DNA from: Eucalyptus grandis
Taxonomy: Eukaryota; Streptophyta; Magnoliopsida; Myrtales; Myrtaceae
Assembly: GCF_016545825.1 (NCBI RefSeq)
Contig: NC_052622.1
Location: 4,965,001 to 5,029,000 of the forward strand
Length of the DNA stretch: 64,000 bases
Direction: 5' to 3'
Shown here: piece by piece, positions 44,174-56,930 of the stretch
Layout: every line of letters begins with the position of its first letter
Position numbering within the stretch: the stretch's first letter is position 1
Translations under genes and position numbers: made by a program
The notes under the pieces: generated by a model
The model's input: only the letters and a program-made list of their open reading frames with translations
Databases searched by the model: none
Told to the model about the DNA's origin: nothing

Positions 44174-45840
44174 ATGGCTAGTATGTTGGCTCTAGGACTG
44201 GTCGAAGGGCAAAGCAATACCAGACCGCCTTACTTTAATGGAAATGAATACAACATATGGAAAAACAATATGAAGGCATTCCTAACATCAAAGGATCCTC
44301 TAGAATGGGACGTGGTAGACAAAGGAATCATTCCTAAAGCTGCATCTGTCTCAGAGAGAGGAAAAGATGCTGTTGAGTCTAGTGAAATGACTCAAGAAGA
44401 GATAACCAAGAGACAAGCTTTTGATGCAAAAGCAATTTATTCTTTATATTGTGCATTATCACCTACTGAATATAACAGAATATCTTCTCGTGTTATAGCT
44501 AACGAAGTCTGGATAGATTACACATCACCTATGAAGAAACTGATCGAGTGAAAGAAACCAGAATCAACCTTCTGCTCGGTCAATACGAATTATTCAAAAT
44601 GAAATCAGGAGAATCTATCACTGACATGTTTAGCCGTTTTATAGAAATTGTGAATGGTCTTGAAAATCAAGGTTAACTAATTTCTGATCCCATGAAAGTA
44701 AACAAGCTACTGCGTGGACTCTCCAAGGATTGAAATCACATAAAGACCTCAATAAGGGAGACATAAAGAATTATGCCACTTTATGTCGATGAATTGGTTG
44801 GAACTCTTCAATCTTATGAAGTTAAGCAAATCAACGAAGATGAAAATCCTAAAGGTAAGAAATCTATTGCATTAAAATTTAATGATGATTCTGATGTCAC
44901 AGATTCTAAAGACGATATGGATGATGAAGAGCTTGCTCTCATGATAAAAAGATTCAAAAAGCTAAACAGAAAGGGGAGAAGATTCAATCCAAAAAAACAC
45001 AATTTTCGAAAGCAACAGACTAAGTCTGTTGAGGATGATGAAACCAATAGAGATGTAGTCTCGCTTTGAATGTAAGAAAATGGGACACATCGGACCCAAC
45101 TGTCCCCTTCTAAGGAAAAAGAAAGGAAAAACTGAGAAATATCAAAAAGCACTCAAAGCAGAAACTTTGAGTGATACGGAATATGAAGAAAGTGATGATG
45201 ATTATGCCAACATTTGTCTCATGGCACAATCGATTCAGATTCAAACTCCGAGACGGACTCGTATTCAGACGGTGAAATCGAGGTAAGTAACTTGAAAATC
45301 CCTACTAAAGTCTCTAGATACATTGATGAATTGTGTTTTAGTCTCAAAACTTCTCTTACAAGAATTTCCGAACTCAAAAGAGAAAATTCAGCTTTAAAGC
45401 AACAGGAAAATGTTTGGAAAGAAAATGTCAAAAGTCTAAACAAAAGTGTTACTACTTTGAAAGAAAATGCATTCTTGATAAATGACATCTCAAATATTTC
45501 TAAAAATTTTCTATAGGATCTGAGAAACTCAAGAAAATTCTTTCAAGACAAAGACCTTACTTCAATAAATTTGGTTTGTGAATGACTGCAGAAACCATTC
45601 CTGTAATTGATTTTCCTAAAGTAAAAGAAAAAATTAAGCAAAGACCTTCAAGAGATGCTTACGAAAATCATTTCCAAAAAGTTTTTGTAAAATCAGTTGG
45701 TCGCAATACTCTAAGATGTTCTAAGTGCAATAGCTCAGACCATTTTGAGAAAGAATGTCCTGTGGTTTGGAAACCATTAAGAAGGTATGGATAAAGACCG
45801 TATATCACACTAACTCCAATGGACCCAAGAAAATATGGGT
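44174..45840 (+). pseudogene. Sirevirus gag, frameshifted
   Basis: The start MASMLALGLVEGQSNTRPPY at 44174 is followed by FNGNEYNIWKNNMKAFLTSK, the usual Gag opening. The frame breaks at 44551 and resumes in pieces. An acidic and lysine-rich part (44773-45069) leads to the zinc knuckle ECKKMGHIGPNCPLL at about 45066-45110. A coiled-coil-like stretch (45298-45516) and a second knuckle, CSKCNSSDHFEKEC (about 45720-45760), follow. Two knuckles separated by a coiled coil suit the large Gag of this lineage. Confidence 0.8.
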
Positions 45841-45879
45841 ACTAAAGAAAGCTTGAGTCTCTTTTTTAAATGTAGGTTA

Positions 45880-48800
45880 CTATCAAGAAAAAGATTAAAT
45901 GGTACCTGGATAGTGGATGCTCAAGGCATATGATAGGAGATTCAAATTGCTTCATAAAATTTGTTCAAGTTAATGGTGGGAAAGTTTCATTTATAGGGAA
46001 CAACAAAGAAAGAATTGTGGAATTCGGAACTGTAAAGATTGGAAGCCTCACGATCAGTAATGTTTCCTTAGTGGAAGGACTCAACTACAATTTGCTAAGT
46101 ATCAGTCAGTTGTGCGACATCGGTTTCAAAATCAATTTTTAAAAAGGAATCTATTCAGGAACCAGTAAAGACTCCTCTCAGTCTTTCACGGGTCAAAGAC
46201 ATGGAAATATCTACCTCTTGGATGTCAAACCAGATGAAACCAAATGTCTAATCTTAATTCAAGAAGAAGCAAACTTATGGCACAAAAAACTTGGGCAAAT
46301 CAACATGAAGTAAATAGCCAAAATTTCAACAGAGAAGCTTGTTCGTGATTTACCCAATTTGTCATACCAAAAGTCTGATCTATGCACACCATGCTTGTTA
46401 GGAAAACAGGTAAGAAACTCATTTAAACCAATAAATCAAGTTTCCACTAATCGCGTACTGCAGCTTCTGCATATGGATCTTTTTGGACCAATCATAACTC
46501 AAAGCATTTGAGGTAAGAAATATTGTTTAGTGATTGTGGATGATTATTCAAGATTCACTTGGATATATTTCCTGGTAAGTAAGTCTGAAACCTTTTCTTA
46601 GTTTAAAAATTTTGCTAAAAAGGTTTAAAATGAGAAAGGATATGTTATTTCAAGTATACGAACAAATCATGGAGATGAATTTGAAAATCAAGATTTTACA
46701 AAATTCTGTGATGAATCTGGTTTTTAGCATATGTTCTCTTCTCCATGCACTCCAAAGCAGAATGGAGTTGTGGAAAGGAAGAATAGATCTTTGCAAGAAA
46801 TGGCTATAACTCTTTTAATTGAAAGTAATATCTCTTCACGTTTTTGGGCCGAAGCAGTTTCTACAGCATGTTATATCATTAATAGAGTTTTTCTAAGGTA
46901 TATCTGGAGAAAACTCCCTACGAGTTATTCAAAGGAAAGAAACCTATTGTTTCATATTTTCACGTGTTTGAATGTAAATTTTTATATTAAAAAATGCAAA
47001 TGATCGAATTGGTAAGTTTGAAGAAAAATCAGACGAAGGCATCTTCCTTGGATATTCAACCTCCAGCAAAGCTTATAGAGTATACAACAAAAAGACTCAA
47101 TCTATGGAGGAATCAATGAATGTCGAATTTCAAGACTTTATACAAAATGAATCGATTCAAACTCAACTTGAAGAATCTGAACCTGCTCCAGACTCTACAA
47201 AGTCTAAATCTCAAGAAGCAGCTCAGACTTCAGAAGACCAGCAACAAATGATTGTTGAAGATTCAAATGAGGAAAAAGATCAATACTCTGACAAATCAAC
47301 CAGCAACTGTAAGCATAAGTCCAGTCATCCTAAAGATCTCATTATTGGTGATATTAATGAAGGAATTCGCACAAGATCCAAAAGGCATGAAGAGTTTAGT
47401 GCCGTGGCTCTTATTTTTGAAATAGAACCCAAAAGCATAGAAGAAGTTCTAACTGATGAAAATTGGATTGAAGCTATGCAAGAAGAAGTCAGGCAATTCA
47501 ATATTAATGATGTCTGGAAATTGACTCCAAAACCGAAAGGTAAATCTATCATTGGAGCTAAATGGGTTTTCAGGAACAAGATGAACGAGAAATAAAAGGT
47601 AGTAAGAAACAAAGCAAGACTCGTGGCCAAGGGATATACGCAAGAAGAATGGATAGACTATGATGAGACTTACGAGCCAGTAATGAGATTAGAAGCAATT
47701 AGATTATTAGTTGCTTTTGCTTGTTATAAAAATTTCAGGTTATTCCAAATGGACGTCAAAAGTGCTTTCCTAAATGAAGTTATCCAAGAGGAAGTCTATG
47801 TGGAACAATCACCTGGTTTTGAAAACCCAAGGAAACCGGACTCTATATTCAGATTGAAAAAAAAAAAAAAGGCTTTATATGGTTTAAAGCAAGCACCTTG
47901 AACTACGATAGACTAAGTAAGTTTTTAATTCAAAATTGTTTTGTGAAAGGTAAAGTAGATACCACATTATTTATCAAAAGAGAAAGCAAAAGTTTTCTAT
48001 TTGTTCAAATATATGTTGATGATATTATCTTTGGATCTTCTAATGAAAGTCTGTGCAATAAATTTTCTAAGTCCATGTAGGATGAATTTGAAATGAGCAT
48101 GATGGGTGAACTAACCTTTTTTCTCGGGCTTCAAGTGAAACAACTGAAATAATGAACTTTTATTCATCAAGAAAAATATGCTAATGATCTTGTCAAAAAG
48201 TTTGGGCTGGAAAATTGCAAAAAGACTGATATACCAATGTCAAGTTCCTTGAAGCTGGACAAAGATGAAGGAGGAAAGAAATTTGACCAAAAGCTATACA
48301 TGAGTATCATTGGTTCACTTATTTATCTTACTACTTCTAGACCCGACATTTTGTTTAGTGTTTGTATTTGTGTCGGATTTCAATCAGACCCTAAAGAATC
48401 TCATCTAAGTACTGCTAAGCGTATTATCAAATACATTGCCTCAACTTCAAACTCTAGTCTCTGGTATCCTAAAAAAGGAGATTTTACTCTTCTTAGATAC
48501 TCAGACGCAGATCTAGCAGGATGCAGAGCTGATAGAAAGAGCATGTCAGGCACCTGTCAACTACTTAGAAGTAGGACAGTGTCTTGGTTTTCAAGAAAGC
48601 AAAGTACAATAGCTCTTTCCACAGCAGAAGCAGAATATGTAGGTCTTAGAAGTTGTTGTTCACAAATTCTGTGGATAAAACAACAGTTAAGAGATTTTGG
48701 AATCGAAGATTCATGCACTGAAATCAAATGTGACAACACCAGCGGAATCAATCTTACCAAGAATCCGATTCTTCACTCAAGATTAAACATATAGAGATTC

Positions 48801-48972
48801 GACATCACTTCATTAGAGATCATGTTCAAAATGGAGAAGTTTCGATTTAGTTTATTGACTCAAAGAATCAATTGGCGGATATATTTACAAAGCCTTTGGA
48901 GAAATATCAATTTGAAGTTATTCGTTCTAGACTCAATATCTTAAAGTCTGAGGAAGTTCAGACCCAGGACTG
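45880..48972 (+). pseudogene. Sirevirus pol (protease, integrase, RT, RNase H), several stops
   Basis: Protease: WYLDSGCSRHMIGDS near 45900-45945. Integrase: LWHKKLGQINMK near 46275, LLHMDLFGP near 46465, VDDYSRFTWIYF near 46540, then CTPKQNGVVERKNRSLQEMA near 46745-46805; it has in-frame stops. Reverse transcriptase: NWIEAMQEEVRQFNINDVWK near 47460, [20 protein letters not shown] near 47738, IYVDDIIFGSSNE near 48010. RNase H: LLRYSDADLAGCRADRKSMS near 48490, ALSTAEAEYVGLRSCCSQIL near 48612, and ADIFTKPLEKYQFEVIRSRL near 48875. An A-run near 47860 adds lysines and may be a slippage site. The polyprotein cannot be read through. Confidence 0.88.
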
Positions 48973-51487
48973 AAAGTCTAAAGACACTCAGACTCAGAAT
49001 ATCAAGATTCTTGACTATAAGTTATATTTTTTATCTCTCGATCAAACCTCGAAAAGGTACGATCATCTATTCGTAATTGATTGTTGCTATTTTCAATTTC
49101 CGTGATTATTGCAATCTCTCCTTTTCGAAAAAGAAGTTATCTTTAAAAATGACAATTATCTAATTTTTGAAAAGGCAATTATTTTCAAAAAGGCATCTTT
49201 ATATTTCTTTTTACGACGTTCCATATGTCTCTCTTTAACTATCTTATATACAGTCGATTCCTCTTCATTTTACTCACAAAAACCCTAAGAGAACACAGTT
49301 CGTCCACTTCTGTCATCTTCACTTGTTTAATCTTCAAAAAGTTGTCATCTTTCTTCGAAAACAAGCTTGGAATTTCTCAAAAAATGTGAAAGACGTCTTC
49401 CTAAAGAAAGTCTTCAAGGATCACGAACAAGGGACCACATCAAATGCATGAGGGGCCTACGCACTTTGATCTCACCGAGGAAAAAGAATCTCTTAGATAA
49501 CGGCAGAGCCCATATCATTCTCAGCAACGTCCATCTTCTCCTTCTAGACCTCAGAATGTTGTACATCAAGAAGAAGAAGAAATCATCGAAGATGCATAGC
49601 CCATAAGAACTCTTAAGCCTGGCTTTACTTACAAGCTTTACCGTGCTTTGAAGAGGGGTGGTACTCTTTTGAATTACATTGACGAATTTTTGAAAGAAAA
49701 AAAGGTATCGAAATGAAACCTATTTTTTACGCACAATGGAACGATTGGGAATTGCCCCTGCTGGGTCGGCAGAAGAGGCATTGGCAAATATCCCAAGCGA
49801 TCCACGTGTTGGAAGGCTGAGTCAGCCTAATGGGAATGACGATGATAGGATGTGTAGTTAGTTTAAACCAAGAATAGGTGTTGCAGCAAAAATCCGAAGT
49901 AAAAGGATAGACTTGTTTCGATCGGATGACAACAAGCAACTATACTCTAAATTGCTAAAGTGTGGGGTGATAAACCCTAGAAGTGTAGATTTTGATTTTC
50001 TTGACTCTGTGAATTTCAATCTGCGGGAAAAATTCAGTCTTCTTCAACTTGAACAGTTTTGTTCTGAAAATACAGAAGCTTATGCTGAACTTACTGCTTA
50101 TTTCTATTCAAATCTCAGTTTCTTGGATGCAAATAAGTTCTCTTTTAGTGTTCAAGATCAGGACTATGTGGTTGACATGAATACATTGGCTGATGTGATT
50201 GGGGTTGAAAGAGGGAGATATCAACCTATCAGTGTATCTATTGCTTGTGCAACGTTGGAACTTGTTTAGGATAGAAGGATAGAAGGAAAGATTTCCTATT
50301 TGAGGATGAATGCGACCAACATTTTGCTTCACAAAATTGTGATTAATTGCCTCAGACCAAAATCAACTTTAAAAACCGATGTTTCAAACTTGGAGGCAAA
50401 GTTGATGTATGCCATCAATGCTGGTAAAAAATTCTCTCTTCCACACACTATCATGTTCCACATATACAGGGCAGTGGTGCAGGATAAGGGTTAACTTTCA
50501 TACGCAGCTCTCGTGACCAAGTTATTCAGACATTTGAACGTTCAGCCTTCTCGGATTACTGTGCTCGAACGTGCGATCAAATGGTGGTGGGATTGAAAAT
50601 GGTTTCTAAAATGCGTCCGAAGGAACTCAATAAGGCGTTGGAACAATTCAAGGAGAAAACCCCTATCAAGACTCATCAAATCTCTTCGGCTGCAAAAAGA
50701 AAAGGGAATGAGCCCATGGTTGCTCCATCCAAGAAAAGAAGAGCTCTCATCATTGAGGATGAAGAAGATGAGGATGATATCACCATTTCTGCAATGGCAT
50801 TGAAGAACTTGAGACGTTCTATTCCAGAATCAACGAAAAGACAAGAAAAAGACATGGATGAGACATAACAGAATACTGGAGAAAGAGAAGATTTGGAAGC
50901 AGAGGAGAGAGATGTAGAGGAGGAAAGAATTGAAGAAGAAGAAGAAGAAGAGGAGGAGGAGGAGAGAGGAGATCAAGTGGAAGTAGAGCATGAAGGCACG
51001 GAAATAGGGGGAGATCCTGAGAAAAGAGGAACGTCCTCATTCCCTGCCACCAGGGAAGGAGTAAGCCGCTCTTCAGTAGATTCAGAGGACATATATGCCT
51101 CTCAATTTCCTAAGGAGGGTCATGATGTTTCATCGCCCAATCTGCGTGACCATGCTGATTTACCATCATCTGCCTATATACCATCTGATCGTGCATAAGC
51201 TAGTATTCAAACTAATAATTCAGCAGATTTTCGTAGAATTCTTGATGTTCTCTTAGAGATGCAGGGTCAAATATATGCTCTAGGATACGAAGTACAGAAC
51301 TTACAAAATGTAGGCCAAACCTCTTCAATTTCTTTGCATGATCAAATCCAAGCCCTTGCTCTTCAAGTTCAAGCAAATGCTAAGGGTGAAGATGTGCCTC
51401 AACTGAAGGAGGACTTGAAAAAGCTGGAAGGCATTGTCCAGTCAATGGGAGATTTCCAGCTTGTTCGTGTTCCCAAGAAATCTTAAT
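48973..51487 (+). pseudogene. Extra coding region between pol and 3' LTR of the Sirevirus-type element
   Basis: Open blocks follow one another in the plus orientation. 49620-50269 has LYRALKRGGTLLNYIDEFLK, then from 49913 LYSKLLKCGVINPRSVDFDF and DYVVDMNTLADVIGVERGRY. 50300-50494 has MNATNILLHKIVINCLRPKS. 50581-50868 is a basic then acidic segment with a KKRRALIIEDEEDEDD cluster. 50893-51198 is Glu-rich. 51259-51486 is coiled-coil-like (VQNLQNVGQTSSISLHDQIQ). The first part resembles the 'putative plant transposon protein' domain annotated next to retroelements. It is not a membrane glycoprotein by sequence: I see no signal peptide or clear transmembrane segment. Stops at about 50267, 50492 and 50866 break it. 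Function unknown. Confidence 0.7.
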
Positions 51488-51845
51488 TCCATTCTCTTTT
51501 CATCTCTACATTTTTAATGCTGACAAAAAGGGAGAGGGATGTGGTGCAGATTTGATTTGATCTTTGAACTTTTGAACTCTTGACTTTTGTGATGTCTTGA
51601 CTTGACTTTTGTGTTTAGCTATTTGGATTTGGACTGGATTTGAGTTTGACTGTTTGAACATTTGTTTATCTTAAGTACTATTGATATCTCATGGCTTTGT
51701 TCATCTACAAGACTAACCTACTTTATGTGGATGCAGATTCTAGTGTTATTACTAAGCCATTTATCTTTGTGAGATATCTATATTTGCTTGAGTAATGTTT
51801 TGTAGGTCAAAGTTATCCAAATCTGTAGGAAAGTTTTGTCACCAT

Positions 51846-51860
51846 CAAAGAGGGGGAGAT
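51846..51860 (+). promoter_or_regulatory. Polypurine tract of the Sirevirus-type element
   Basis: CAAAGAGGGGGAGAT directly precedes the 3' LTR. Confidence 0.85.
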
Positions 51861-52795
51861 TGTTGGAGAAAACTTCATTGAGTGTTTTGAAGTTGACAAA
51901 ACATTTCCATCAGTCTAGTCTGAAGACTTGCAGACTCTACTATCAAAGTCTGAAGACCTCTGAACTACCAGACTCAAGACTCAAAGTCTATCCTCATTGA
52001 TAGTTTCTAGACCGTCGAAGAAGGCTTATCTAGAACTTGATGTTGTTAAGGATTTGACTTTATCGACTGGAGAAGATCTCTTGGCTGGATATAGCATGTC
52101 GGAATCTATTATTCAAATCAAGATTGATTTAGGGATTATGGATCCGTTGATTGATAAAGTATACTTGGAAGGTTCTACTTATGGAAACTGAGATCCTGAT
52201 TGTATGGACGAGCAGGATTGATGGGCTATCGTCATGTTTCTCAAATAGCTCGAAAGATCTTCCTAATTGATTCTGTCCAACGGGTAGATTGGAAGAATTC
52301 CTTTGGTAAGTGCCAACGGGTATGATGGCATAAAGGAGTATATAAAGAAGACGTTCCAGTTGTTTTGAGTGTGTGCGCGATAGAAGAATTCCAAAGTCTG
52401 AAGCTCCTTGTTCTTAGTCAATTAAACTGTTGAGCAAAATCTTGTATGCAAAAGAAAGTCTATATCTTTGAGAGACCTTGAGGAAGTGTAGTAGAGTCTC
52501 TACACTGTGGAATCAAGGCAGAGCTTTTCTGTAACAATTCTTTTGTTCATAGTGGAATCCAGCCAGTGGGCTGTCAGTGCAGAAGAGTGGACGTAGGCAT
52601 GGATTAAGCTGAACCACTATAATCTCTGTGTTCATTTTCTCTTCTCTACGTTCTTTTACCTTGATCATAACTTGTTTTGTCTACAAGAGACAAATTTCCT
52701 TTTCATAATCCATTGTTGATTAATACTGCATATATCTCACAAAATTGTTTCTGTACCTATTTACCCCTCTCTAGGTGCTCATACTAGCTTTCACA
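51861..52795 (+). repeat. 3' LTR of the Sirevirus-type element
   Basis: The 935-bp partner of 43179-44111, followed at once by the atact duplication. Confidence 0.9.
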
Positions 52796-53195
52796 ATACT
52801 CACATATCTCTTGCATTCAATATTGTTCCCTCTGTGCTTGGAAACTTCTTCTCAAATTGCATAGGAAAAAATATAAAGGGTCCACCTAATGCAAAAAAAA
52901 AAAAAATCAATATAACCCAAATAATATCACATGGAGAACTAGGGGGAAATCTTACCTTATTTCTCATAGCATGTGACATAGCATGCTAGTTCGTTCCGTG
53001 TCAAATGTTTTAGGCACCTTCTCCTTGTTTTCTACATCATAATAAGCATTAGCATTGGAAAGGCAAACAAAAGGCAAATACTTGACTTGGTAAATCCCCT
53101 AAAACTATTGGGATGTTATTCTTCTTGGCCTCATTCCATGCCACACAAAATTCACTCCCAAGATGTCTAAGCAAACTCCTCCGCAGTTTGCATAA

Positions 53196-53635
53196 TTCTA
53201 AAAATACTTTATGTAGTCAAACAATTATAATATACTTCCTCAAGTAATAGTGTATAGCGTGTGTAATCAAAAAAAAAAAATGCACATAATGTGGTTTTCG
53301 CAACTTAATCTCTTCTATAACTTTTATCCGTGATTCCTACAACCAAACAGTTTTATTTATGGTACAAACTAGATAAATATTATATCTTTAACAAATTTAG
53401 ACTTTGAGACACTAACCATCTCAAAATGGGTCACACCCACAATACATATCTCGCAGATGCCACCATCTGCCGAGGATGGGCACCTAAGTAGGGAGGAAAG
53501 GATGGGAGATTAGGTGTATAAAGTTCCTGAGTGTAGAGCGGAAATATTGTTAAATTCTAACAAAAAAAACTTTAACAATTGAATTTAGTGCATGAATATA
53601 TTCTTTCTCTAATATAAGAATTAAAATGACTAGAT
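53196..53635. other. Non-coding sequence upstream of the TraB-like exons
   Basis: No further exon was recognised on the minus strand. AT-rich. Confidence 0.45.
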
Positions 53636-53639
53636 GTGG

Positions 53640-54160
53640 TCACCGGCGATCGTCGCGCCTATCGCATAGTGACCTCCGCCCGGAGGTTGCTTGGGCCGCG
53701 CGACCCATCTGGTCATAGGTCTGGTCATGACCATATGTAGTCGCCGGGACCCTAATCGGAGGCTCGCGCAGTGACCAGATCTGCGACCCTCGCCGAAGGA
53801 TTGCCCAACGCGCCACGACCTCTGGCGAGGCCGCGTGATTTGGGTCCTGCAACCCTCACCAAACCGCCTACCTCTGCTCGGATGGCTTGCATTGGATTGC
53901 CTGCCCTTCGCCGGATCGCCTGCTCCTCGCCGACAACTACTTGTTCTTAGCCGACCAACTTTTTTTTTTTTAGTTATATAACAAAAACCTTTTGCAAATA
54001 TAATTCTTCCAAACACCATTTTACTCAAAGATACTTCACAATTGACTTTTACAATACAATTTACCAAACACAGTTTGTATTTTGGAAAACACCTCTAACT
54101 CAATGGCCTTTGCATTTCACCTAAAGACTTTCCCCAAAGCCTTCCCAAATGCATGACATG
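53640..54160. mobile_element. Truncated relative of the 20141-21193 TIR element
   Basis: 53975-54150 parallels 20995-21190: AACCTTTTGCAAATATAAT against AGATCTTTTGCAAGTGTAAT, then AATTTACCAAACA, TATTTTGGAAAACACCT, CCTAAAGACTTTCCCCAAA and CCCAAATGCA. 53640-53945 is GC-rich like the interior of the other copy. The left terminal repeat is not present, so the copy is truncated. Confidence 0.6.
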
Positions 54161-56930
54161 GGTACGCATTGGAAAAGGGACATTCCCCAAGAAAGATAGA
54201 GTTCCGATGTGGAAGGGGAGGCTAGGGTAATTTCGGAGGTGTTTTTCTCTCCCGTCACCTTAAAATTTGCCATTGATACAAGCATACTAATTGAAAGAGA
54301 GCAAGAAAAGAGTTATTTCTTGTCTTTTCTCCACCGATCAAGGCCAAGGCCAAGACATGATCGAGCTTATTGTGGCTCTCGTTCAAAAGCTCACAGCGGT
54401 TTATCCAACAAAGAAGGACCTCGCCTTCAAAGATTCGATGAGGTTCTTCTCGTTGAGGTTAGAAGCATCCTGACATTCGGATTCTACTCAGCGCATCCCG
54501 AACCCTCCACAACTACCAAGTTTTCAGCGTCCCGCTGTTCCTTCTCATATGGACGGCAAGGCTTCTTGAATGTATTCCCATCTTCATCAAATCAAAATAG
54601 GCACAAATCAAACGTTAGCCCACACTTCAATGACCGGACTGTGTATTTGGTTGGTTTTGTTAAGCTCTTAATTACTTGAGTCTGGATCAATGCTACAACC
54701 GGAATGCAGTCAGATTGATCTCATTTCCTTATATTTTTACCTTTCAAATTTCGTTTTTGTTTCGTTTTTGCAGTTTCTGGGAATAAAAATTTGTTGGTGA
54801 CTATCCAATTACCCGACTCTCTATTTTATCTCGTTGTTTCTCCGGTTTGAGTTATAGACCGTAACTTGTGGGTTTTAGTGTAATAGCTATAGGAAAGACG
54901 ATTTGATCGCATCATTGAATATATATATTTCAAGTTCGAAGAAGAAGGATATAAATATACTGAAATATTATTTTGAGTTGATGTTTCCTTAAAGTGTTCC
55001 TCTCAGCTTGTTATTGGAAGACTTTTCATTTTCCTTCCAAAGTTTTAAATGGAATCGATACTGATTGTGTATATGATGAAGGTCCGATAGATGTGGCAGA
55101 ATCTTTAACATGAATAGCGGAGGAAGTTAATGGCCGTAGACTTGTGACTAAATAAATGGAAGGATCTCAACTTTAATTCCGTAAGGAATAGATGTGACAT
55201 AAGATATGCTATGGCGAATCTTTGGGCATTGCTAGAAGATTTTATTTATTTTTAATCAATGGGTGTTATTTGGTGGGCTGTCTTGCTAGTGGAGCTCATA
55301 TTTTTCCGGTTAATTGGTGTTTGCCTTGTTTGTCGGCAAGTGATCGGCGATGAGATAGTTGATTCGTGATTCTTGGTTTTGGTTTTCCTTAGTTTGCCCT
55401 TGGCATGTGAACTTTGGGATACTATTGATGGTACTGCTTCTCTTGCTTCTGAGTGGCATTGCTTTCTAGGGTGGCATCATCGTTGTGATTGAGGACATAA
55501 TCGAGTTCGGAGCGGAAAAATTGATGGGCTTTTGGTGGCGATTACTTGGTTTTCACGGCTTTGTTTATGTAGCAGTGGCTTTGAGAGCGCGATTTTCTGA
55601 TGGTGGACTAGCGTAGTGGAATATGTTCATTGTCTATGTTGTTAGTAGCAGTAGGTGTTGACGGAAGACAATATCTTTTAAACTTCCTAGCCTTCAGAAT
55701 TGATCAATTCGATCAACTTGGACTTGCTTTTACTGAAATGTATGCACTTATTTGATAAACTCCGCATCTTAGTCAAGTCATGTTCATAATTTTCTGTTCA
55801 GCCATAGCCATGGACTTGTGCTCATGGTTGCATATGGCTTTTTTCGTAGGCATATAATTCTATCCAGCGGTGTCTTGTTTTTGTGTATTTCCGAGTAACA
55901 TATACCTCCATCATGCCATATCCGACATTTTTAAATGCGCTGGGTGCTCCTAGGCCAAATACACTCCCTAATGCCTGAGGCGCTAGCCACCAAACCAGGC
56001 GCTAGTACGTTGGCTAGCCTTCATCGAAGGCTCCTTCTTATGTTTGCATTTCAAATTTCTTTGTCAGCTCGGTTCACCAGCTTGGTATTTTGAGTTGAAA
56101 CAGGTTTAAATATCCGTGTGAGGAGAGATTTCATGGTTGCACTTTCTTCTCGCCAGACTTATGCAATTATTTAGTCGAACGGGATAGGCTAGCAATATAT
56201 AGATAATTTTAGTCGATCAACATGCGAAGAACTTTAATCTCCGATTCTACGCATGTCCCCGAATGGTCCTATGTAAACAATATGAAGACATGTCGATGGT
56301 TAATGCTGGCTAGAGTTTGTATCTTTGGGGAAGCAGATTAGTAATGGTAAAATAGTGAGACCTAAGTACACATGGCTGACTTGCTAATTAAAGATATTGC
56401 CGGAAAATATGCTGTGTTCTTCCTTAATGATATGAAAGAACGTTTTGTCTATCTAATTGTATGCTTTAATTACAGGTAGCAACTTGGAGCGGGCATGCTG
56501 CTAAGGTTTGTTTGCTGCTGTTATTTGGAGAGCACATATTAAGTGTTGACGTTAATGGTAACGTGTGCAAATGGGCATTCAAATAATGAATGAGAACTTT
56601 TCGCCCTTGGGACGCATCTCGTTCGATGGCAATTTTACTCCTAATTGTGTAATGCATCCCGACATTTACTTAAACAATGTGACTATCCTCTTTACCTCGC
56701 CAACTTTTCAGTTCATATTCGCTAGCTATGCTTTTTCTTGTCCTTTTTCTCTCTCATGCAACTCTAATTAATTTGCAAAGTTTTCTCCATTTGTTTCGGT
56801 GGTAAAGATCTAGAAAAGTAACAGATAAGCTGGAAAAGAGCAACCTGAGAAATTGCTTGCTGTTTGCTTTGTTTTATATCCATCTTGAAATTATCCACCA
56901 TGAAAATGAAAATGAGTAGATTTCTTAATA
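54161..56930. other. Non-coding sequence with one possible unrecognised exon
   Basis: Most of this stretch is T-rich and looks like intron or intergenic DNA. At about 54345-54470 an open block reads QDMIELIVALVQKLTAVYPT and KKDLAFKDSMRFFSLRLEAS before a stop. It looks protein-like, but I do not recognise it and no clear acceptor/donor pair frames it. No other gene was found. Confidence 0.35.

Larger units (their letters stand above)
43179..52795 (+). mobile_element. Sirevirus-type Ty1/copia retrotransposon with an extra ORF after pol
   Basis: The element is 9,617 bp. LTRs lie at 43179-44111 (933 bp) and 51861-52795 (935 bp), both TGTTGGA...TTTCACA, with a perfect target duplication atact (43174-43178 and 52796-52800). 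A tRNA-Met primer site follows the left LTR; a purine tract GAGGGGGAGA precedes the right. Gag and pol are in copia order. About 2.9 kb of further sequence lies between RNase H and the 3' LTR with its own protein-coding remnants. Length, LTR size and the extra region fit the Sirevirus (SIRE/Maximus) lineage. Coding regions carry frameshifts and stops. Confidence 0.92.
42990..53195 (-). pseudogene. TraB-family-like gene fragment, intron occupied by a Sirevirus
   Basis: Minus-strand exons: about 53193-53096 (LRRSLLRHLGSEFCVAWNEA, then NNIPIVLGDLP), a doubtful small exon near 53040-52960, about 52870-52804 (FEKKFPSTEGTILNARDM), then after the retroelement 43114-42999 (FMAKRMLQAAKD, then MVAVVGLDHLKGIELIWDLE). 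The pattern LGxEF..A..EA......VLGDRP, .R D.YM and VAVVG..HL.GI..W matches the plant TraB/PrgY domain, for which an outer-mitochondrial-membrane or envelope role is reported. The split codon AT|G rejoins exactly across a GTGAGT donor and TTTAG acceptor, giving RDMFMAKR. One frame change lies inside the last exon near 43070. The N-terminal part is not seen. Family assignment is from remembered motifs. Confidence 0.55.
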
